Below are positions 1 through 7,610 of a stretch of 42,357 nucleotides of DNA, one piece after another (positions within the stretch are counted from its first letter, which is position 1; each line of letters begins with the position of its first letter). Both the position numbers and the translations under genes were made by a program. The notes beneath the pieces were generated by a model, which ran no database searches, was not told the DNA's origin, and was given only the letters and a program-made list of their open reading frames with translations. This stretch comes from Fimenecus sp045578245. GTDB taxonomy: Bacteria; Bacillota; Clostridia; Oscillospirales; Acutalibacteraceae. The DNA lies in NCBI GenBank assembly GCA_045578245.1, contig JAZNJX010000095.1:1-42357 (forward strand). Reading direction: 5' to 3'.

Positions 1-94
1 GCAGGTATTGACGAAAGAGTTGAATTTCCTGCACCTGTTTATGATGCATATTACAAGTATAATATCCAGCCACTTGAAAGAATTCTTCCTCTTT
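1..94 (+). repeat. Variant duplicate of 179-272 (chimeric insert end, not a natural tandem repeat)
   Basis: Bases 1-94 repeat bases 179-272 with three differences, at 57, 66 and 78 (opposite 235, 244 and 256). In the epimerase frame all three fall at third codon positions and are silent (Lys, Ile, Glu). The copy ends exactly where the adapter starts and the second copy starts exactly where it ends. It is therefore best read as a fragment from a closely related strain joined through the adapter. It should not be treated as flanking genomic sequence. Confidence 0.92.
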
Positions 95-178
95 AAGTCG
101 GAGGCCAAGCGGTCTTAGGAAGACAAGCAAGTTGTTCAACTCCTTGGCTCACAGAACGACATGGCTACGATCCGACTT
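95..178. other. Sequencing-adapter sequence retained in the assembly (DNBSEQ/MGI type)
   Basis: Bases 95-126 match the 32-base DNBSEQ/MGI adapter arm that begins AAGTCGGAGGCCAAGC. Bases 127-136 (gcaagttgtt) occupy the position of the 10-base sample index. Bases 137-178 match the reverse complement of the other arm, which begins CAACTCCTTGGCTCACAG and ends CGATCCGACTT. The order arm, index, arm is that of a library adapter, and both arms are complete. The identification comes from recalled adapter sequences, not from a search. The segment creates a false ATG at 161 that adds six codons (MATIRL) to the following reading frame. Confidence 0.96.
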
Positions 179-979
179 GCAGGTATTGACGAAAGAGTTG
201 AATTTCCTGCACCTGTTTATGATGCATATTACAAATATAATATTCAGCCACTTGAGAGAATTCTTCCTCTTTGTAAGGAGGTTGGTGTTAAGAAGGCTGT
301 TATCCTTGGTTCATACTTTGCTTATCTTGCAAAGGAAAGACCTGATATGAAGCTTACAGAAAAGCATCCTTATATCAGAAGCCGTATTGACCAGGAAAAT
401 GTTGCTTTCTCATTTGCTGATGAAAACTTTGATGTATCAGTTCTTGAACTTCCATACATTTTCGGTACACAGCCGGGCAGAAAGCCTGTTTGGGTTATCC
501 TTATTGAACAGATTAAGAGAATGGATAAGCTTCCATTCACAATGTACCCGGGCGGTGGTACAGCAATGCTTACAGTTCGCCAGGTTGGCGAAGTTATTGA
601 TGGTGCTGCTGAAAAATCTAAGGGTGCAAAGGCTTGGCCTATTTCTATGTACAATTTAACATGGAAAGAATTCCTTAAAATTGTTTACGCTGCAAGAGGT
701 ATGGGCGAAGATCGTAAGATCATCAGTGTTGCTCCATGGATGATGCGTATGGGTCTTGGTGGCGTTAAGAAAGAATATGCTGCAAAGGGTATCGAAAGTG
801 GTATCGATGTTGACGGACTTGCAGATATCATGGATGTAAATCTTTTCATTCCTGATAGCTATTCAAAAGAACTTGGAGCAACTCCTGATGATATCAAAGC
901 TGCAATTTTTGATTCAATCAAGGTTTCACAGGCATCTTATGATGGAAAAGTTAAGCTCCTTGAAATGAAAGGTGAATAA
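179..979 (+). CDS. NAD-dependent epimerase/dehydratase family protein (extended SDR), 5' end missing
   Basis: The gene is incomplete: genomic coding starts at 179 (Ala-Gly-Ile-Asp) and the true start lies outside the window. The upstream ATG at 161 lies in adapter sequence. The 266 visible residues resemble the C-terminal two thirds of an extended short-chain dehydrogenase/reductase. VKKAVILGSYFAYLAKE corresponds to the strand carrying the catalytic Ser. HPYIRSR fits the Y-x-x-x-K site with Arg in place of the usual Lys. LELPYIFG is the substrate-loop strand typical of NAD(P)-dependent sugar or nucleotide-sugar epimerases. The Rossmann GxxGxxG motif would lie in the missing part. A strong terminator follows directly. 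The superfamily call is firm, but the substrate cannot be read. Confidence 0.75.
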   Translation, partial: AGIDERVEFPAPVYDAYYKYNIQPLERILPLCKEVGVKKAVILGSYFAYLAKERPDMKLTEKHPYIRSRIDQENVAFSFADENFDVSVLELPYIFGTQPGRKPVWVILIEQIKRMDKLPFTMYPGGGTAMLTVRQVGEVIDGAAEKSKGAKAWPISMYNLTWKEFLKIVYAARGMGEDRKIISVAPWMMRMGLGGVKKEYAAKGIESGIDVDGLADIMDVNLFIPDSYSKELGATPDDIKAAIFDSIKVSQASYDGKVKLLEMKGE

Positions 980-995
980 TCTTCAAAATAATTAT

Positions 996-1029
996 GAGAC
1001 ACACTAAGAATTTGGTGTGTCTCTTTTTT
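996..1029 (+). terminator. Rho-independent terminator of the epimerase gene
   Basis: Perfect 9-bp stem GAGACACAC (996-1004) and GTGTGTCTC (1015-1023), a 10-base loop, then six T. It starts 17 bases after the stop codon. Confidence 0.9.
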
Positions 1030-1043
1030 GTTGGAAAAGCCCC

Positions 1044-1072
1044 TTTACAAAAGTGAAAATAAAGGGTATAGT
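1044..1072 (+). promoter_or_regulatory. Sigma-A-type promoter of the CotH-family gene
   Basis: TTTACA at 1044-1049, a 17-bp spacer, and TATAGT at 1067-1072. It lies between the preceding terminator and the ribosome binding site AGGAGGG at 1092-1098. Confidence 0.65.
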
Positions 1073-1105
1073 ATATTTGACTGATGCAAATAGGAGGGAT
1101 TTTTT

Positions 1106-2914
1106 ATGAAAAAAATACTTACAGTTATTCTTTCATTAATTGTGATGTTTTCTGCAACATCTATGATTGGTTATGCTGTTGATGGTGAAACAATTGATAC
1201 TTTTGCTTTATCATCTGTAATTAAAGAAGATAAAACACCAACAGTTGAGTGGTTTTTAGCTGAAGATGGTAACTATTATCTCTTTATGCCTACAGCAATA
1301 ACAAAAATGCTTTGTAAAGTTACTTTCAAGGCAGATGGCGATGTTCTTATTGATGGTAATAAAGTGAATAATGGCGACGCTATTTCACTTGCAGGAAAAT
1401 CAGAAATTACAGTTTCTTGCAAGAATAAGAGCTATGTAGTAAAAATTATTGAAGAAACACAGCTAGCATCTGTTTTTGTTACAACAGAATCGGGAAATCT
1501 TGATGCTGTTCATGCTGATAAGGAATATAAAGAACCAGGTTATATTCAGATTGTTTCCGAAGATGGAGTTTCTTTCCAGTATGATGGTGACCTTGAATAC
1601 ATAAAGGGCAGGGGTAATTCTACATGGAAAATGGAAAAGAAACCTTACAACTTTAAACTTGACAAGAAAACAGACCTTTTTGGAATGGGTAAGAGCAAAA
1701 AATGGAGCCTTATCGCAAACCACAGTGATATATCTCTTATGAGAAACTCAATAATCTATACTGTGGCTGGTCAGGTGCTTGACTATACACCAAAATATAC
1801 ACCTGTTGACCTTTATATCAATAATGAATATATGGGTTCATATATTCTTACTACGAGAGTTGAGGTTGACGATAACAGAGTTGAAATTGAAGACCTTGAT
1901 GGTGCAAACGAAGATGCAAATCCTGGTGTAGATTTTGATGAACTTGACCGTGGTGGTGTTTACGGCACATATTCAGGCCTTTTACAAGGTACACAGAAGT
2001 GGGTAGAAATTCCAAATGACCCTGAAAATATTACTGGTGGTTATTTAATGGAATTAGAAATTGCTGACAGATATCCTGGCGAAATTTCAGGTTTTGTTAC
2101 TAATGGTGGACAGCCTGTTATTTTCAAAAATCCTGAATATGCAACTGAAAGTGAAATCAAGTATATCAGTGGTGTATATCAGGCATTTGAGGATGCGGTT
2201 TTTGCTGAAGACGGAACAAATGCAGATGGTGATTATTATGCAAACCTCTGTGATATTGAGTCTTTCCGCCTCTTCTACGCTATTAATGAGTGGGCATCAA
2301 ATATGGACTGTGGATTGACAAGTACATATATGTATAAGCCTGAAAATGACGATAAGATTTATGCAGGACCTGTTTGGGATTTTGATATTGCTTTTGGTAA
2401 CAATGGTGGCAGCAGATATGGTTGTGACTATACAAATCCTGAAGAATTTACAGTTTGTTTTGGAAGACAGTATAAAAATACAATTTTTATGTCAAGGGAT
2501 ATTCATGCGGTACCAACACTCTTTAACGCTCTTTGCCAGAAGACTGATTTCGTAATCGGTGTCAGAGATTCATGGTGCGATAAACTCTTACCTGTTGTTG
2601 ATTACGTAAATAAAACATATATTCCATACTATGCTTCAAAAATTGAAGGTTCAGCAGTAGCAAATGCTGTCCGTTGGAATATTTTTGGAACAAGCGATGT
2701 TGATGCAATTAAGGCTGAATTCAGAGCTGAGGTTGATTATGTGAAGAATTATGCAACAACTCGTGCTGAATTCCTTACAAACAATTTTGGCTCGGTACAG
2801 GTTCGAACTGAAGAGTTCACTGATTTTGACAAAATGATTATGGGTCTTGGCACAGCAGCCAATAATGCATTTGAAGCATTTATCAGGTTATTCAATCTTG
2901 AAAATGTTCTTTAA
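1106..2914 (+). CDS. Secreted CotH-kinase-family protein
   Basis: This 602-residue protein has an N-terminal signal peptide (residues 1 to about 24: a KK pair, a hydrophobic stretch ending SMIGYA). A small beta-rich domain follows at about 45-115. The rest matches the CotH family: GRGNSTW at 168-174, KPYNFKL at 179-185, SLIANHSD at 201-208, and the hallmark VWDFDIAFGN at 423-432, whose Asp residues fit the metal-binding site of this atypical protein-kinase fold. Bacillus CotH phosphorylates spore-coat proteins, but in gut Clostridia secreted members occur in many contexts and their targets are mostly unknown. The gene has its own promoter and terminator, with RBS AGGAGGG seven bases before the ATG. 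The family call is firm; kinase activity is inferred. Confidence 0.88.
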   Translation: MKKILTVILSLIVMFSATSMIGYAVDGETIDTFALSSVIKEDKTPTVEWFLAEDGNYYLFMPTAITKMLCKVTFKADGDVLIDGNKVNNGDAISLAGKSEITVSCKNKSYVVKIIEETQLASVFVTTESGNLDAVHADKEYKEPGYIQIVSEDGVSFQYDGDLEYIKGRGNSTWKMEKKPYNFKLDKKTDLFGMGKSKKWSLIANHSDISLMRNSIIYTVAGQVLDYTPKYTPVDLYINNEYMGSYILTTRVEVDDNRVEIEDLDGANEDANPGVDFDELDRGGVYGTYSGLLQGTQKWVEIPNDPENITGGYLMELEIADRYPGEISGFVTNGGQPVIFKNPEYATESEIKYISGVYQAFEDAVFAEDGTNADGDYYANLCDIESFRLFYAINEWASNMDCGLTSTYMYKPENDDKIYAGPVWDFDIAFGNNGGSRYGCDYTNPEEFTVCFGRQYKNTIFMSRDIHAVPTLFNALCQKTDFVIGVRDSWCDKLLPVVDYVNKTYIPYYASKIEGSAVANAVRWNIFGTSDVDAIKAEFRAEVDYVKNYATTRAEFLTNNFGSVQVRTEEFTDFDKMIMGLGTAANNAFEAFIRLFNLENVL

Positions 2915-2927
2915 TTATAATTAGTAC

Positions 2928-2959
2928 AAGAAGGCTTATCTTTATGATAGGCCTTCTTT
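2928..2959 (+). terminator. Rho-independent terminator of the CotH-family gene
   Basis: Stem AAGAAGGC...GCCTTCTT, extended inward by TTATC/GATAG with one wobble pair, followed by a short T-rich stretch. Confidence 0.7.
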
Positions 2960-2963
2960 GTTA

Positions 2964-2992
2964 TTGAAATATCTTTTAAGATAAGATATACT
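2964..2992 (+). promoter_or_regulatory. Promoter of the EEP-family gene with an internal dyad
   Basis: TTGAAA (2964-2969), a 17-bp spacer, TATACT (2987-2992). The spacer holds the perfect inverted repeat TATCTT-tt-AAGATA (2970-2983), which could be an operator. The promoter elements are clear; the operator role is inferred. Confidence 0.65.
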
Positions 2993-3015
2993 TGTGTTGA
3001 AGGGCAGGGATGATT

Positions 3016-4095
3016 ATGTCGAAAGGAAAAAAGTTAATCAAGATTGTTTTATGCGTTTTTCTTGCGTTATTAATTGCTGTGGGTGGATATCTTGGATATG
3101 TGTTACTCAGTTATTCACGAATTGAGGATAATCAGGTGATTACACCTACAAATACAGGTGAGAATGGGAAAGTGAAAATAGGTGAAAGCTATACAATAGT
3201 AACTCAAAACATTGGTTTTGGTGCTTATACTCAGGATTTTACGTTTTTTATGGACGGTGGCACACAGAGTTGGGCAGAGAGTGAAGAAAGCGTTTTGGAG
3301 TGTATAGAAATGGCAGGAGATACTGTTGAGTATTATAAGCCTGATTTTATACTCTTTCAGGAAGTGGACTTAGATTCAACCCGTAGTTATCATATTAATC
3401 AGCGTGAAATTCTTGAAAAAAGATTTAATAATCTTTCAAGTGCCTTTGCTGTGAATTATAATTCTGCCTTTTTGATGTATCCTTTTAACGAGCCACACGG
3501 AGCATCCAAAGCAGGTATTCTTACCTTGAGTAGATATATTATTTCATCCTCATTAAGACGCAGTTTGCCAATATCAGAAAGTGTCAGCAAGTTTTTAGAC
3601 CTAGACAGATGCTATTCTGTATCAAGAGTCCCTGTTGAAAATGGTAAAGAACTTGTGATTTTCAATGTGCATCTTTCAGCGTATGGTGGTAGTGATGAAA
3701 TCAGAACTGCACAGATGACAATGCTTTTTAATGATATGAAAGCAGAATATGAAAAGGGCAACTATTGTGTTTGTGGTGGTGATTTTAATCACGATTTTAC
3801 AGGGGATTCAACCCAAAAACTTAATGGTGGACAAAAAGTAGATTTTGGTTGGGCACAACCATTTCCAGAAGACCTTTTGCCGGATTGTATTAAAAGGTGT
3901 GTAGAATATAAAAACGATATACCAATACCAACTTGTCGAAATTGCGATGTTCCGTATGAGGAAGGCAATTTTACAATAATTGTGGATGGCTTTCTTGTAA
4001 CAGACAACGTAGAGTCAGTTTCTGTTGAAAATGTAAAAACGGACTTTGTGTATTCCGACCATAATCCTGTTGTTCTTGAATTCAAATTGAAATAA
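3016..4095 (+). CDS. Membrane-anchored endonuclease/exonuclease/phosphatase-family protein
   Basis: The 359-residue protein starts with a basic stretch and one hydrophobic segment (IVLCVFLALLIAVGGYLGYVLL), so it is a signal-anchored or exported protein. The catalytic body shows the exonuclease-endonuclease-phosphatase motifs in order: TQNIG near the start of the domain, FQEVD (metal-binding Glu), NVHLSAYGG (catalytic His), GGDFNHD (Asp/Asn), and SDHNPV (Asp-His) near the C-terminus. Family members cleave phosphodiesters in DNA, lipids or inositol phosphates; an anchored member outside the cell could be a nuclease or a phospholipase-like enzyme. The start at 3016 is preferred over an ATG at 3010, because AGGGCAGGG (3001-3009) would abut the earlier one but sits six bases from this one. 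Confidence 0.82.
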   Translation: MSKGKKLIKIVLCVFLALLIAVGGYLGYVLLSYSRIEDNQVITPTNTGENGKVKIGESYTIVTQNIGFGAYTQDFTFFMDGGTQSWAESEESVLECIEMAGDTVEYYKPDFILFQEVDLDSTRSYHINQREILEKRFNNLSSAFAVNYNSAFLMYPFNEPHGASKAGILTLSRYIISSSLRRSLPISESVSKFLDLDRCYSVSRVPVENGKELVIFNVHLSAYGGSDEIRTAQMTMLFNDMKAEYEKGNYCVCGGDFNHDFTGDSTQKLNGGQKVDFGWAQPFPEDLLPDCIKRCVEYKNDIPIPTCRNCDVPYEEGNFTIIVDGFLVTDNVESVSVENVKTDFVYSDHNPVVLEFKLK

Positions 4096-4111
4096 GATAA
4101 ATTTGACAAAC

Positions 4112-4150
4112 AAAAAACTCTCTGTTTCCTTTCGGTTACAGAGAGCTTTT
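4112..4150. terminator. Bidirectional terminator between convergent genes
   Basis: Perfect 8-bp stem CTCTCTGT (4118-4125) and ACAGAGAG (4138-4145), with six A on the left and four T on the right. It serves the EEP-family gene on the plus strand and the acyl carrier operon on the minus strand. Confidence 0.85.
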
Positions 4151-4160
4151 ACTTATAAAA

Positions 4161-4388
4161 TTATTTTCTGACAGATGCGATATAATTTGACATTTCGCCA
4201 ACTGTTTTATAGTCGATAAAATCAGTTGCTTTAAGGTCAACTCCAAAAACAGTTTTAACATCTGTTACAAGACACATTGTGTCGAATGAACTCATTTCAA
4301 GATCAGCTCTAAAATTGCTTTCGGGAGAGATGTCTTCAACTTCCACGTAGTTTTCAAGGATTTCAACAAGCTGTGTGAACTCTTGCAT
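4161..4388 (-). CDS. Acyl carrier protein
   Basis: A 75-residue acidic protein of normal carrier-protein length with four predicted helices. The phosphopantetheine site reads DLEMSSFDT, which aligns with the usual D-L-G-L-D-S-L-D, so Ser34 should carry the 4'-phosphopantetheine arm; Ser33 replaces the usual Asp before it. It is the last gene of a three-gene operon after the ligase and condensation genes, so it probably holds the acyl or aminoacyl intermediate passed between them. A fatty-acid-synthesis ACP is less likely because no fab genes are nearby. The start at 4388 has AAAGGAACGG about ten bases upstream. The ORF before it runs through this start and overlaps the gene by 97 bases. Confidence 0.85.
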   Translation of the reverse strand: MQEFTQLVEILENYVEVEDISPESNFRADLEMSSFDTMCLVTDVKTVFGVDLKATDFIDYKTVGEMSNYIASVRK

Positions 4389-5842
4389 TCTGGTTTACCG
4401 TTCCTTTCTGCATCCGTTAGTGCGATTTTATCTAATATTTCACCGACTGTAATGTCAGGATTTTCAGCACCCATAACCAGTGCTTTGCTGATTTTAGTGT
4501 AGAGAATACGAAGGTCATATTCTGCTGGAGGCTCTTTTCTGTATTCAAAACAGAAGTCAAGGCCATTGTCCTGCTTTCTGTGTCTGATTGTTACATAGAG
4601 AGGAATCATTGTAGAACCATTGTTGTACCAGATGCTCTTTGCAGTTCTTTCCATTTCGTCGTCAATATATATGCTCTTCATAAGTGGCTGATATGAAAGT
4701 CCAAAACTGTCGTAAGTTGAGTCGGACCTTGAATCCTCAGGCATTGACTTGTGTCTTTCCTTAAGAGTATCCATGAAGCTTAAGCTTGCGTGCTGATACA
4801 TTTCATTCTGAACATCAGAAATCTTCTGTACTGCACCAACGAATGTTTCTTCAGGCTTAATGATGCTTCTCATAGGAAGGAAGTTAATACGAAGACCACC
4901 TGATTTCTTTTCAGCAATTGTACCACGACGGTTGATAATCATTTTGAAAGAAACGTCTTCCTGATTATCATTAAAGCAAGAAAGAGCTGTACGAACTCCC
5001 ATTGAAAGTACAGCAAAGATTGAGAGATTTCTGTCGGCACAAAGTTTCATGATTTTCTCACTATCTTCTGAACTCATGCTCATATTAAAAATGTCGGCAT
5101 CAGGAAGACCTGAGTGAATGTCAGCATATCTCTGACCAGGATTCTTTTCCTGCTGATGTTTAAGACGATTGTCAATCATAAAGTCAGTAAAGATTGGCTC
5201 AGTTGCCTTTGCAAGTGAATCATACCAATACTGTTTGTCAATTTTACACTGTTCTGATTCCTGATATTCAAGTTCTTTTTCAAGAACAGGAATATATGGT
5301 CTCATTGGTTTTGGATAAGCAGTACCCTGAGTTTTGCTCTTGTAGATTTCAATAACATCATTGAGAAACATCTTCACTGAATAAGCATCCATTGCCAGAT
5401 GGTGAAATCTTATGAAAAGGCCCTTATAGCCATCCTTAAATTTAACAACAGCAATCTTGTGAACTTCACATTCATACATGGGGATGTTCTGTCTTGAAAT
5501 TTTTGTAAGCTCTTTTTCAGCTTCTTCTACTGTTTTAAGACTGTAATCCCAGTCCTCAATAACAAGTTCGCTTTTTTCAGTAACATATTGATGAAGATTA
5601 AGACTTACTTTTTTATCTTTTGTGAAGCGGAGTCGCATTGTGTCACAACGAGCGATTGCTTCATAAACGGACTCCTTCAAAACGTCAACATTTAAGTCGC
5701 CCTGCCAGTAATATCCACAACCAATGTTGTTAACAGGATATCCTGAACCATATTTAAGTGACATTAAGAACATCATTTTCTGTGAGTTTGAGATAGGATA
5801 CGCCTTAATAGTCTGACCGTTAGGCAAAGTTTTTTCTATCAT
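4292..5842 (-). CDS. Free-standing condensation-domain protein (NRPS C-domain/acyltransferase superfamily)
   Basis: A 516-residue protein with the condensation-domain active-site motif HHLAMDA at 147-153. This corresponds to HHxxxDG; the second His is the general base and the final Gly is Ala here. RFHHLAMDAYS and the surrounding strand/helix pattern fit the chloramphenicol-acetyltransferase-like fold of NRPS condensation domains and PapA5-type acyltransferases. Free-standing members join a carrier-bound acyl group to an amine or alcohol. The start overlaps the ligase stop codon (ATGA), so the genes are translationally coupled. The last 32 codons overlap the ACP gene in another frame; a single-base shift in the A-run near 4403-4406 would end the protein at the TAA at 4395-4397, so the tail is suspect. 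Confidence 0.8.
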   Translation of the reverse strand: MIEKTLPNGQTIKAYPISNSQKMMFLMSLKYGSGYPVNNIGCGYYWQGDLNVDVLKESVYEAIARCDTMRLRFTKDKKVSLNLHQYVTEKSELVIEDWDYSLKTVEEAEKELTKISRQNIPMYECEVHKIAVVKFKDGYKGLFIRFHHLAMDAYSVKMFLNDVIEIYKSKTQGTAYPKPMRPYIPVLEKELEYQESEQCKIDKQYWYDSLAKATEPIFTDFMIDNRLKHQQEKNPGQRYADIHSGLPDADIFNMSMSSEDSEKIMKLCADRNLSIFAVLSMGVRTALSCFNDNQEDVSFKMIINRRGTIAEKKSGGLRINFLPMRSIIKPEETFVGAVQKISDVQNEMYQHASLSFMDTLKERHKSMPEDSRSDSTYDSFGLSYQPLMKSIYIDDEMERTAKSIWYNNGSTMIPLYVTIRHRKQDNGLDFCFEYRKEPPAEYDLRILYTKISKALVMGAENPDITVGEILDKIALTDAERNGKPECKSSHSLLKSLKTTWKLKTSLPKAILELILK

Positions 5843-7392
5843 TTTGCTTCATCCTCCGCAAAATTAATTTGAGTTCTTCTAATTTTTCCTGTTGAGGTTC
5901 TTGGGAATGGAGTTTCTTTGATGACAAATGAGTGAATCTGTCTGTCAGTATTAACAGAAGAGTTTACTCTATCAACAATTCTACTGATTTCAGCAGGAAT
6001 ATCTGTAATTCCCATAGTTGCAGCAAGTGCTTCGTCAGGGAATATTTCAGCAATAATAGTATCCTTTTCACCGCGAACAACGATTTCTTTTACAATTCCG
6101 TCATCACAGAACTTGTTTTCGAGCTCTTCAGGAGATATATTTTCACCATTTGAAAGGATAATAAGATTTTTCTTTCTACCAACAAGATAAATGTGGTTGT
6201 TTTTAATATAACCCAAGTCACCTGTATGTAAATATCCGTCTTCTGTAAATGCCTCAGCAGTTTTTTCTGGCTTTTTGTAATATCCCTTCATAACTGAAGG
6301 CCCCTTAACTTGAATTTCACCGTCAACAACTCTTACATTGTCCACACCTGTGAGAACACCATTTGAATACTTATTATCTTCAGAGAAGTCAGATGTTGTG
6401 ATTCGTGGGCTACATTCACTCATACCGTAACCCTGACGAGCAGTAATACCGTATTTTGCAAATTCGTCAATCAAAGCACCACTCAAGAAAGCACTACCTG
6501 CAATGAACCTAGTAAGGCGTTTGCCGACAACAAGTTCGGCAACCTCACGAGGAGAAAGTTCAGGATGCTTCTTTTCCTGAATTTTGATTTTTGTGATAAT
6601 TGCTTTACAGAGAAGTGGAACGATTCTTGTGTTTGTTGGCTCAAATATAAGGAAGTTTCTGTAAATGTTTGTGAGTGCACCATTAAGACAGATTGTTGTT
6701 CCATCGTAAAGAACCTTGAGTACGTCACAAGCATAACAGAAAACATGGTGCATAGGTAAAACTGAAAGACAGATTTCACCCTTTGGAGCTTTGTATGTGT
6801 CATAACAAGAGTTTGAAATTAAGTTGCTATTTGTAAGCATAACACCTTTTCTTTCACCAGTTGTACCTGAAGTGTAGATAATCAATGCACATTCATAAGG
6901 GTCGATTTCAATATCTGAAAGATGAGCGTATTCAGAGTCAGCAGAATATGTCTTGAAAATATTATCAAACCAATGCCAGTCACCAAGGGACACAACCTGA
7001 CGAATTCCCTTATATGTCTTCTGTATTTCTTCTGCTTTTCCTAAAAATTCTTCCTCACAGAAAAGCATCTGGATATCAGCATCGTCAAAAAGCATACAAG
7101 CTTCTTCAACAGAGATGTTTGGGTCAAAAGGTACAACAACATTACCGCTACAAATCATACCTGTAAGACAGACGATATATTCATAACTTGTTTTACCTAT
7201 AAATGCTATATGCATCTTTTCTTTTTCTATAGTCTTGATGTATCTGCTTACTGCAAAACAGTCTTCACGAAACTCAGCAAAATTCTTGATTTCGATTTCA
7301 CTATCACGAAAAAACTTACAAAAGTCTCTTTCGCCATATTGGTCAGCAGCAAACTTCACTAAATCTTTTACTGTTGAGAGATTAGATTTCAT
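5839..7392 (-). CDS. AMP-forming acyl/aryl ligase (ANL superfamily adenylating enzyme)
   Basis: The 517-residue length is normal for a single-domain ANL enzyme. Motifs are complete: the P-loop YTSGTTGERKG at 173-183, the adenine-binding GYGMSE at 321-326, YLHTGD at 387-392, the hinge GRKKNL at 405-410, and the catalytic Lys503 in STGKIRR. It should activate a carboxylic acid as acyl-adenylate and load it onto CoA or, given the operon, onto the downstream carrier protein. The sequence is closer in feel to fatty acyl ligases than to an amino-acid-specific adenylation domain, but no specificity can be assigned. It is the first gene of the operon, with its own promoter and RBS GAGGA nine bases before the ATG. 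Confidence 0.87.
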   Translation of the reverse strand: MKSNLSTVKDLVKFAADQYGERDFCKFFRDSEIEIKNFAEFREDCFAVSRYIKTIEKEKMHIAFIGKTSYEYIVCLTGMICSGNVVVPFDPNISVEEACMLFDDADIQMLFCEEEFLGKAEEIQKTYKGIRQVVSLGDWHWFDNIFKTYSADSEYAHLSDIEIDPYECALIIYTSGTTGERKGVMLTNSNLISNSCYDTYKAPKGEICLSVLPMHHVFCYACDVLKVLYDGTTICLNGALTNIYRNFLIFEPTNTRIVPLLCKAIITKIKIQEKKHPELSPREVAELVVGKRLTRFIAGSAFLSGALIDEFAKYGITARQGYGMSECSPRITTSDFSEDNKYSNGVLTGVDNVRVVDGEIQVKGPSVMKGYYKKPEKTAEAFTEDGYLHTGDLGYIKNNHIYLVGRKKNLIILSNGENISPEELENKFCDDGIVKEIVVRGEKDTIIAEIFPDEALAATMGITDIPAEISRIVDRVNSSVNTDRQIHSFVIKETPFPRTSTGKIRRTQINFAEDEAK

Positions 7393-7451
7393 AGATTTAC
7401 ATCCTCAAAAAACAAAATTTTTATGTAAAAATACATAATACCACACAGCAA

Positions 7452-7480
7452 ATAATAAACAAAAATTGCCTTTATGTCAA
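7452..7480 (-). promoter_or_regulatory. Promoter of the ligase/condensation/ACP operon
   Basis: On the minus strand: TTGACA (7480-7475), a 17-bp spacer, TATTAT (7457-7452). It lies about 60 bases upstream of the ligase start. Confidence 0.75.
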
Positions 7481-7500
7481 GGAAAACGAGAAATCTTGTA

Positions 7501-7529
7501 CATATATTGACATTTGTCAAAGTTATATG
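7501..7529. promoter_or_regulatory. Dyad-symmetric element between divergent promoters (putative operator)
   Basis: TTGACA-tt-TGTCAA (7507-7520) is an inverted repeat, and outer CATATA (7501-7506) pairs with TATATG (7524-7529) after a 3-base asymmetry. It sits between the minus-strand promoter (7452-7480) and the plus-strand promoter (7554-7582). Neither half has a good -10 box at promoter spacing, so it is more likely a regulator site than a promoter. No regulator gene is nearby. Confidence 0.45.
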
Positions 7530-7553
7530 AATAATTTAAGATATATATTGCTC

Positions 7554-7582
7554 TTGAATATTTGATGTATTAATTGTATAAT
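7554..7582 (+). promoter_or_regulatory. Promoter of the ceramidase-like gene
   Basis: TTGAAT (7554-7559), a 17-bp spacer, and a consensus TATAAT (7577-7582), followed by RBS GAGGTG at 7599-7604. Confidence 0.78.
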
Positions 7583-7610
7583 AAAAATATCATAATATGA
7601 GGTGATGAAA

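Noticed and set aside
161..178. ATG at 161 as the start of the epimerase gene
   Set aside because: All six codons come from the adapter and the true start is not in the window.
1..272. Natural tandem duplication of the epimerase gene start
   Set aside because: The copies meet exactly at the edges of an adapter sequence, so the arrangement is artificial.
7507..7520. The two halves of TTGACA-tt-TGTCAA as -35 boxes of extra divergent promoters
   Set aside because: Neither has a matching -10 box at 16-18 bp spacing; better promoters lie on both sides.
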